43,633 nucleotides of DNA, taken from the NCBI GenBank assembly GCA_022340545.1, contig JAJDNV010000023.1:1-43633 (forward strand). Reading direction: 5' to 3'. Shown piece after piece: positions 38,348 through 43,633 of the stretch. A model generated the notes under the pieces. That model was not told the DNA's origin and searched no databases. It saw only the letters and a program-made list of their open reading frames with translations. Both the position numbers and the translations under genes were made by a program. Within the stretch, counting starts at the first letter, position 1. Every line of letters starts with the position of its first letter. This DNA comes from Acidobacteriota bacterium. GTDB taxonomy: Bacteria; Acidobacteriota; Vicinamibacteria; Fen-336.

Positions 38348-39562
38348 TTGGAAGCTTCGATCCCATTGTCTCCGACCGACCCAGCCCACCCGTCCCCCGA
38401 CCAGCTCGTCGATCGCCTCCTGGCCTCGGGCCTGCGCGGGCGGGGCGGCGGGTGGTTCCCCGCCGGTCTCAAGTGGAAGGCGGTCCGCGCGGAGGAGGGC
38501 GAGCCGGTGGTGATCGCCAACGGAGCCGAAGGGGAGCCGGGCTCGTTCAAGGATCGCTACGTGATGGCGAAAAGGGCGGACGACGTCGTGCGAGGGCTGC
38601 GCCTCGCCGCCCACGCGGTCGGCGCCCGGGAAGCGATCGTGTTCCTCAAGGGTTCCTACAACCGGCCCGCCGACGCGCTCGAGGCCGCCCTCGCCTCGGC
38701 GGGGCTCGACGGTCTCGCCGTGTCGCTCCGGCGGGGAGACGACAGCTACATCGCCGGGGAGGAGACGGCGGTCCTCGAGGTGCTCGAGGGGCGACGCGCC
38801 TGGCCCCGGCCCAAGCCCCCGCGGCCCTCGGCCGTCGGCCTCGAGGGGCGACCCACTCTCGTGCAGAACGTGGAGACCCTGGCCCGGGTGCCGGCCGCCG
38901 TGGATGATCCCGAGGCCTATCGCGCCACCGAGACGACATTCGTGACGATCTGGGGGGACGTCAGACGGCCCGGCGTCTGCGAGGTGCCCCTGGGAACACC
39001 CATTCGGGACCTCATCGAGAAGCAGGGGGGTGGGACCCCGGACGGTGTAGGCCTCGTCTTTCCCGGGGGCCCGGCCGGGCCCCCGCTCGGCCCCGACGAG
39101 ATCGACACCCCCCTCGACCCCGACGCGCTGCGCGCCGCCGGCACCACCCTCGGTGCCGCCACTCTTCTCGTCGTCGGATCCTCGGCGTGTCCGCTGGCGG
39201 TGGCGGCGTCGGTCGCGGGTTTCTACGAGCGGGAGAACTGCGGGCAGTGCCCGCCGTGTGCGGTGGGCACCGCCAGCCTCGCCCGCATCCTCCGAAGCCT
39301 GGAGAGCGGCGGGGCACGGCCGCGTGATCTCCGCGACCTCGGCGACGTCGCCGGCTTCATGTCCGGCCACGGCTACTGCGCGCACTGCCGCGCCGCCGCC
39401 GATGTGGCGACCGGACTCGCGCGGCGTCTCGCCGACGCGGTCGAGGCCCACATGACCTCCGGGGGCTGCCCGGAGCCGGGCCGGAGACATCCCGATCCAT
39501 TCGCCCCGGCGTCGACCGAGCGCGCCGTGGTTGAAGCCGCAGCGACGGAGCAGCTCCGTTGA
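38348..39562 (+). CDS. Orphan NuoF-like (51-kDa) flavoprotein
   Basis: A 404-residue protein like the NADH- and FMN-binding subunit NuoF/HoxF, somewhat shorter than the usual 430. The FMN/NADH site is LRGRGGGWFPAGLKWKAV and NGAEGEPGSFKDRYVM; RGDDSYIAGEETAVLEVLEG matches the conserved GEETAL region. The N3 cluster ligands are Cys298, Cys301 and Cys304 (ENCGQCPPC), with the fourth in GYCAHC (Cys344 or Cys347). No nuoE, nuoG or ferredoxin gene is beside it. Start is TTG 38348 with GAGG 5 nt upstream; an ATG at 38337 is out of frame. The next gene overlaps its stop (TTGA). It may serve a separate NAD(P)H-linked electron-transfer enzyme rather than complex I. Confidence 0.8.
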   Translation: MEASIPLSPTDPAHPSPDQLVDRLLASGLRGRGGGWFPAGLKWKAVRAEEGEPVVIANGAEGEPGSFKDRYVMAKRADDVVRGLRLAAHAVGAREAIVFLKGSYNRPADALEAALASAGLDGLAVSLRRGDDSYIAGEETAVLEVLEGRRAWPRPKPPRPSAVGLEGRPTLVQNVETLARVPAAVDDPEAYRATETTFVTIWGDVRRPGVCEVPLGTPIRDLIEKQGGGTPDGVGLVFPGGPAGPPLGPDEIDTPLDPDALRAAGTTLGAATLLVVGSSACPLAVAASVAGFYERENCGQCPPCAVGTASLARILRSLESGGARPRDLRDLGDVAGFMSGHGYCAHCRAAADVATGLARRLADAVEAHMTSGGCPEPGRRHPDPFAPASTERAVVEAAATEQLR

Positions 39563-40275
39563 GAAACGACATCATCGTCCTGATCCTCGCGACCGTCGTG
39601 TCGTTCCCCCTGGGCCTCGCCATCGGACAGCCCTGGCTGCTGCCCGTGCTCAACGCGCTCCCCGCCTACATCGTGCTCGTGCACCGGCTCCGAAAGGGCG
39701 AGCGGGGCGGGGCGGTTCGCACGGCGCTCTGGTGGGCGGCGACGCTGGCCATCGCGGGGACGGTCTGCTTGATGGTCTGGCCGGCCGAAACCGACGCGCT
39801 CATCCTCAACGGCCCCGAGTTCCGGACCTACATGCTGGACTGGATCCGCACCGGCCGGGGGACGGAGAGCAGCCTGAGCCTCTTCCTGCCGCGACAGCTC
39901 CTGCAGCTCGCCGTCTTCGCCGCGCTGAGCCTGGCCACGGCGAGCGCCCTCTCCATCGTCATGGGCGCGGTCCTCCTCAACTACATGTCGTTCTACGTGG
40001 CCTCGCTCCTGACCGCGGGGGCCCCGTTGTGGGCGGTGGCCCTTCTCGGGTGGCAGCCCTGGACGATCTCACGGATGGCCGCGTTCTGCACCCTCGGTGT
40101 CGTCCTTGCCGAGCCGCTCGCCTTCCGGATCTTCCCCACCGCCCGGCGGAACCTCAAGGTCGTCGGCCGGATGCCGTACTACATCGCCGCCCTCAGCGGG
40201 ATCGTCGCGGGCTGGGTGCTGCAGGCCACGCTCGCCCCGTTCTGGGGTGCGTGGCTGCGGGCGCTCCTGCCCTGA
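39559..40275 (+). CDS. Membrane protein coupled to the NuoF-like gene
   Basis: A 238-residue integral membrane protein with six or seven helices (IIVLILATVVSFPLGLAIG, LLPVLNALPAYIVLV, ALWWAATLAIAGTVCLMVW, LLQLAVFAALSLATASALSIVMGAVLLNYMSFYVASLL, WTISRMAAFCTLGVVLAEPLAF and YYIAALSGIVAGWVLQATLAPFWG). I do not recognise the family. No Cys or His pattern for haem is obvious. The start is TTG, overlapping the NuoF-like stop by 4 nt, so the proteins are probably made together. An electron-transfer or membrane-anchor role is a guess from this context. RecQ follows 58 bp later with its own promoter. Confidence 0.6.
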   Translation: MRNDIIVLILATVVSFPLGLAIGQPWLLPVLNALPAYIVLVHRLRKGERGGAVRTALWWAATLAIAGTVCLMVWPAETDALILNGPEFRTYMLDWIRTGRGTESSLSLFLPRQLLQLAVFAALSLATASALSIVMGAVLLNYMSFYVASLLTAGAPLWAVALLGWQPWTISRMAAFCTLGVVLAEPLAFRIFPTARRNLKVVGRMPYYIAALSGIVAGWVLQATLAPFWGAWLRALLP

Positions 40276-40318
40276 ACCGGCGGCCCGGGTTCGGTCCTCT
40301 CCTGCCCCGGTCCGTCCC

Positions 40319-40324
40319 TAGAAT
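40319..40324 (+). promoter_or_regulatory. -10-like TAGAAT before recQ
   Basis: TAGAAT ends 10 nt before the recQ ATG at 40334 and no ribosome site is present. The -35 is unclear. It matches the element at 366-371 exactly. Confidence 0.4.
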
Positions 40325-40333
40325 GGGCCTCTG

Positions 40334-42262
40334 ATGATTGATGGCTTCACTTCCCAGTCGTCCTCGTCCGCCGAGCTCACGTCCGCCGACCTCGACCGCG
40401 GCCTGGCGCACCTCGGCTACGCCGCCTTCCGCCCGGGACAGCGCCAGTCGATCGAGACGCTCCTCGCCGCGGGGCGGCTGCTCCTCGTGGCGCCGACCGG
40501 CGGGGGAAAGAGCCTGACGTACCAGCTTCCCGCGACCCTCCTCCCTGGGACGACGCTCGTCATCTCGCCCCTCATCGCCCTGATGAACGACCAGGTCCGG
40601 GCGCTCGAGAGCCGGGGCGTGCCCGCGACCTTCCTCTCCGCCACCCTCGACGGCGACGAGGTGGGTCGGCGCATGGCCCGGCTGGCCTCGGGCGCGTTCA
40701 AGATCGCCTACGTGGCGCCCGAGCGGCTCGTCTTCCCGGGCTTCCGCGGGCTCCTTCGGGACATCGAGATCCCGCTGGTCGCCGTGGACGAGGCTCACTG
40801 CATCAGCGAGTGGGGTCACGACTTCCGTCCCGATTACATGCAGATCGGCGAGCTGATCGCCGAGCTTCGACGGGCCCGCGTCCTCGCCTGCACCGCGACC
40901 GCCACCCCCGTCGTCCGCGACGAGATCCTGGCGCGGCTGGGGCTCGGTTCGGACACGCCCCAGATCGTCCGCGGCTTCGCACGTCCCAACCTGGCCCTCC
41001 GCGTGGTCGAGCTGGCTCATGCCCGGGACCGGACGGCGCACGTCGACAACCAGCTCGCGGAGGCCCTGGGACGACCCGGCGCCGGCCGGGGCGTCGCCAT
41101 CGTCTATTCACCGACGCGCCGGGGCGCCGAGCAGGAAGCGGCCCGTCTCGAGGGCCGGGGCTGGCGAGCCGCGTCCTACCACGCGGGGCTCGCGGCCGCC
41201 GACCGCGCGAGGACCAGCCGCGCCTTCGCCGAGGGCACCGTGGAGGTGATCGCGGCGACGGTGGCGTTCGGCATGGGGATCGACCGACCCGACGTGCGGG
41301 CGGTCGTCCACCTCGCACCGCCCGGCTCGATCGAGGCCTACTACCAGGAGGTCGGGCGGGCGGGCCGCGACGGCGCCCCCGCGTGGGGCCTGCTGCTCCT
41401 GTCGCCCGGAGACATGGCGTTGCGACGCCGTCTGCTCGACAGCGGTGAGGGCGTCGAGCCGGCGGTCCTGGAGCACAAGTGGAGCCTCTTCCTCGAGCTG
41501 ATGCGCTGGGCGGAGGGCGGCAGCTGCCGCCATGATGCCATCCTGCGCTACTTCGGGGACGAGGCCGAGACGCTGTCGGGCTGCGGCCGATGCGACGCCT
41601 GCCAGAGGCTCTCCGAGGGCCCCGACACCGAGGACACGGAGGAGGTCACCCTCATCGTGCGCAAGGCCCTGAGCGCCGTCGCGCGCGTTCACGAGCGCTT
41701 CGGCCTGACCGCCGCGGTCAAGCTCCTGCGCGGAGCGAAGGACGAACGCCTCGCCCGCGCGGGCCTCGACCGCACGCCCACCTGGGGCGTGCTCCGGGAG
41801 CACCCCGAGGAGTGGCTGCTTCGGCTGCTACGCCGGTGCGTCACCGCCGGCTGGGTCGACTTCACCTCCGGGGACCGACCCATGGTGCGGCTGACGAGCG
41901 CGGGCCGGGCGGTGATGAAGGCCGAGAGGCCGCCGCGCCTCCTCCTTCCATCAACCGCCGCCTCGCCCCGTCCGGCGCCGCGGGCCCGCCGGAGGGTGCC
42001 TCCGCTCGAGGAGAACGGGGTGGACGAGACGCTCTTCGAGGCACTGCGACGGCACCGTCTCCGGCTGGCGCGCGCGCAGGGCGTGCCCCCCTACGTCGTC
42101 GCCGGCGACCGAACGCTGCGCGAGATCGCGGCCACGAAACCGACCACCCTCGACGAGCTGTGCGCCCTCTACGGCATCGGCCCCACGAAGGCGGAGAGGT
42201 ACGGCCAGGGGCTGCTCGAGGTCGTCGCTCGGGCGGCGAACACCCCTTCTCCATCGGAGTGA
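40334..42262 (+). CDS. recQ: RecQ-family ATP-dependent DNA helicase
   Basis: A 642-residue superfamily-2 helicase with 3'-5' polarity expected. Motif 0 is YAAFRPGQRQSIETLL, Walker A APTGGGKSLTYQLP, Walker B VAVDEAHCISEWGHDFRPDY (DEAH plus the aromatic-rich loop), motif III ACTATATP, motif V VAFGMGIDRPDVRAVVH and motif VI YYQEVGRAGRDG. The RecQ-Ct zinc site is CRHDAILRYFGDE, then CGRCDAC. The C-terminal HRDC domain (LFEALRRHRLRLARAQGVPPYVV to ALYGIGPTKAERYG) completes the bacterial RecQ layout. It resolves recombination intermediates and acts in the RecF pathway. A charged Pro/Arg linker lies before HRDC. No recF or recJ gene is nearby. Confidence 0.95.
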   Translation: MIDGFTSQSSSSAELTSADLDRGLAHLGYAAFRPGQRQSIETLLAAGRLLLVAPTGGGKSLTYQLPATLLPGTTLVISPLIALMNDQVRALESRGVPATFLSATLDGDEVGRRMARLASGAFKIAYVAPERLVFPGFRGLLRDIEIPLVAVDEAHCISEWGHDFRPDYMQIGELIAELRRARVLACTATATPVVRDEILARLGLGSDTPQIVRGFARPNLALRVVELAHARDRTAHVDNQLAEALGRPGAGRGVAIVYSPTRRGAEQEAARLEGRGWRAASYHAGLAAADRARTSRAFAEGTVEVIAATVAFGMGIDRPDVRAVVHLAPPGSIEAYYQEVGRAGRDGAPAWGLLLLSPGDMALRRRLLDSGEGVEPAVLEHKWSLFLELMRWAEGGSCRHDAILRYFGDEAETLSGCGRCDACQRLSEGPDTEDTEEVTLIVRKALSAVARVHERFGLTAAVKLLRGAKDERLARAGLDRTPTWGVLREHPEEWLLRLLRRCVTAGWVDFTSGDRPMVRLTSAGRAVMKAERPPRLLLPSTAASPRPAPRARRRVPPLEENGVDETLFEALRRHRLRLARAQGVPPYVVAGDRTLREIAATKPTTLDELCALYGIGPTKAERYGQGLLEVVARAANTPSPSE

Positions 42263-42389
42263 GGCGGAATCGCGGGCCCTTCTCGTGACAGAATGACTGC
42301 ACCATCGCAGCTCGCCTCGTCTCGTCGGCTGTCGCGACTCGAGCGGAACTCGACCATCTGCCACTCATGCACGAAGGAAACGCGAAGAC

Positions 42390-42761
42390 ATGAAAATCCA
42401 CTGCGCACGCTTTCTCATGATCCTGCTCGCCGCCGTCGCCATCGCCACCCCGCTCGCCTTCACCGGGGACGCACCGACGTTCCTTGGCGTCTGGGACGCC
42501 GTCGCCATGACGCCCAACGGCGAGATGGCCTCGGTCATCACGATCGCCGAGAAGGACGGCTCCCTCGACGTCGAGATGACCCTGGAGGGCCTGGAGAAGC
42601 GGGTCACCCGGGAGAAGCTGGAAGGGGACGTCCTCAGCATGACGGTCCATCACAACGGCGTTCCCTACGACGTCGAGGTCAAGGTCGAGGGCGACACCAT
42701 GACCGGGACCTGGTCCGGACCGGACGCCACCGGGACGCTCGAGGGGAAGCGTCAGCCGTAG
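42390..42761 (+). CDS. Small secreted beta-rich protein of unknown function
   Basis: A 123-residue protein. Residues 1-25 form a signal peptide (FLMILLAAVAIATPLAF). The mature part is made of alternating short strands: FLGVWDAVAMTPNGEMASVITIAEKDG, DVEMTLEGL, LEGDVLSMTVHHNGVPYDVEVKVEGDTMTGTWSG. The pattern F-x-G-x-W at the start and TMTGTWSG at the end suggests a small lipocalin-like barrel, as in several secreted domains that occur after hydrolases. I do not assign a family. There is only a weak purine-rich stretch (ACGAAGG...GAAGAC) before the ATG; a CAGAAT lies at 42289-42294. The next gene is convergent, with a hairpin between. Confidence 0.65.
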   Translation: MKIHCARFLMILLAAVAIATPLAFTGDAPTFLGVWDAVAMTPNGEMASVITIAEKDGSLDVEMTLEGLEKRVTREKLEGDVLSMTVHHNGVPYDVEVKVEGDTMTGTWSGPDATGTLEGKRQP

Positions 42762-42779
42762 CTGCGCACCTGAACCGCA

Positions 42780-42821
42780 CGGGTCCGGCCGGAGGCGCAG
42801 CAAGCAGGGGCCCCGGACCCG
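42780..42821. terminator. Hairpin between convergent genes
   Basis: CGGGTCCGG (42780-42788) and CCGGACCCG (42813-42821) form a perfect 9-bp stem with a 24-nt loop in the 68-bp gap between two convergent genes. No T-tract follows on either strand. Confidence 0.4.
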
Positions 42822-42829
42822 AGCGGCGG

Positions 42830-43468
42830 CTACTCCTCGGTGAGCTTGCCGTAGCGCACGATGGCGTTGAGCAGCGACTGACGCTGCTCGATGCTCAAGC
42901 GCTCCACGTCCAGCTCCAGGCTCCGGCCGTCGGTGAGCACGAAGGACATGGAGCGCCAGTCGGGCAACTCCGTGAAGTGCAGCGTCGTGGCCTGGGGGTT
43001 CGGCCCGAACCCCGGGGCCATCTGACCCCTCTGCCATTCGAACCCGCTGACCTCCAGGGTGTCGATCGTGCCCCAGGGGATGTCCACCGCATCCGCGGGG
43101 GGCACGCTGACGTGCAGGCCACTGTCGATCCTGACCTCCACGCGGTATCCGGTCACGGTGACCAGGCCCTGATAGAGAAGCCACGCCCCGACCGCCAGCA
43201 GGACGGCGGCCAGCACCTTCGGCACGGTGCCGCCCACGGAGAAGTAGAGCCAGAGGGCAACGACCAGGAGGAGGCCCGAGCGGCCGAGCACGATGGCCCA
43301 GTTGAAGCCGCTGTCGAAGTGGTAGGCGATGTCCTCGGGGGCAGAGTAGCCACTGCCCACTCCAGGTAGCCTCTGCGGCATCTGACCGGTCTGGTCGGAG
43401 ATCATGCAGCCGGCCAGGGCCACGGTCACGAGGAGGGCGAAGACGAAGACCCCGCGGGAGGTGCGCAT
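42830..43468 (-). CDS. Lipoprotein with inner hydrophobic helices, function unknown
   Basis: A 212-residue protein. The N-terminus has a lipoprotein signal (FVFALLVTVALAGC, Cys20). Two hydrophobic helices follow in the first half (WAIVLGRSGLLLVVALWLYFSVGG and VLAAVLLAVGAWLLYQGLVTV), then a soluble domain (YRVEVRIDSGLHVSVPPADAVDIPWGTIDTLEVSGFEW and TTLHFTELPDWRSMSFVLTDGRSLELDVERLS) that looks like the PH-like fold of membrane-associated bPH or YdbT-type domains. The last helix is QRQSLLNAIVRYGK. AAGGAGG precedes ATG 43468, and longer frames lack a signal. The combination of lipobox and internal helices is unusual, so the first helix might instead be a plain membrane anchor. Function unknown. 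Confidence 0.65.
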   Translation of the reverse strand: MRTSRGVFVFALLVTVALAGCMISDQTGQMPQRLPGVGSGYSAPEDIAYHFDSGFNWAIVLGRSGLLLVVALWLYFSVGGTVPKVLAAVLLAVGAWLLYQGLVTVTGYRVEVRIDSGLHVSVPPADAVDIPWGTIDTLEVSGFEWQRGQMAPGFGPNPQATTLHFTELPDWRSMSFVLTDGRSLELDVERLSIEQRQSLLNAIVRYGKLTEE

Positions 43469-43600
43469 GGAATAGCCTCCTTGACGAGCGGCGCAAGCCA
43501 TCTGGTTCGATTCGACGGCGGCATTGTCGGCGTCGGGACGAGCGGGCGTCAAGGTGCTCCAGCGACTCTCGGGAGCCTGGCCTTCGGCCCGGGGATCCGA

Positions 43601-43633
43601 TAGGTTCAGCGAGGAGGAGGAGGCCGCTATGGA
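43601..43633 (+). CDS. Start of a truncated gene at the right edge
   Basis: A strong purine-rich ribosome site (GGAGGAGGAGG) is followed by ATG at 43629, with only five bases visible. A -10-like TAGGTT (43601-43606) lies upstream. The product cannot be seen. Confidence 0.35.

Noticed and set aside
1-43633. Prophage, defence island or CRISPR array
   Set aside because: No integrase, transposase, structural phage genes or regularly spaced short repeats are present; the only tandem repeats are the 126-bp, 57-bp and 38-bp ones.

Overview
The window is GC-rich chromosomal DNA from a Gram-negative bacterium. A FadL-type outer-membrane channel, a second beta-barrel protein with a terminal phenylalanine, and several signal-peptide proteins and lipoproteins show an outer membrane. 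The large Asp-box (VPS10-like) exoprotein, a sulfatase ending in a Leu-Gly-Tyr-type tail, the ATP/ADP-translocase-like carrier with a HEAT-like tail and the general gene mix recall Acidobacteriota or related deep-branching phyla. This is an inference: no rRNA or other phylogenetic marker lies in the window. I see no phage genes, transposases, CRISPR arrays, rRNA or tRNA genes, and genes are packed at normal chromosomal density.

Left part (1-12.1 kb): sugar and glycan metabolism (ROK-family kinase fragment, DUF5060-type glycoside hydrolase, hydroxypyruvate isomerase), the Ap4A hydrolase ApaH, a 1094-residue Asp-box protein, a lipoprotein of the sulfatase superfamily with Thr instead of Cys/Ser at the nucleophile position, a YghZ-type aldo-keto reductase, a YajD-type HNH protein, and a small membrane protein/XRE regulator pair with a near-perfect palindromic operator laid over its promoter.

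Middle part (12.1-30.5 kb): a HAD phosphatase; a TauE permease followed by two tandem DUF364 (putative metal-chelation) proteins; a bile-acid/sodium symporter-family protein; PIN-PhoH; a metallophosphoesterase; then a five-gene minus-strand run (NhaP antiporter, GT39 glycosyltransferase, caspase-like protein, zinc alcohol dehydrogenase, nucleotide-carrier-like protein) with overlapping start/stop codons and a duplicated gene start. Next come an RRM RNA-binding protein that seems to lack a normal start codon, a Cache-domain protein, FadL, and a zinc-ribbon/membrane protein pair.

Right part (30.5-43.6 kb): a single-chain fusion of a formylglycine-type sulfatase with a subclass-B1-like metallo-beta-lactamase domain (Cys ligand replaced by Asp); glgC; an EI24/CysZ-like protein; a double-PDZ protein; 2.3 copies of a 126-bp repeat whose hairpin shows a compensatory base-pair change; a Lon-N-like protein and ErpA, with a palindrome inside the erpA promoter; an orphan NuoF-like protein with a membrane protein; RecQ; and two small envelope proteins.

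Several genes have no Shine-Dalgarno sequence but have a -10-like TAGNNT (or close variant) ending 7 or 10 nt before the start codon. This suggests leaderless or nearly leaderless transcripts are common in this genome. The strongest candidates for new biology are the sulfatase/lactamase fusion, the caspase-like protein in its membrane-lipid/ion operon, and the DUF364 pair with its permease.
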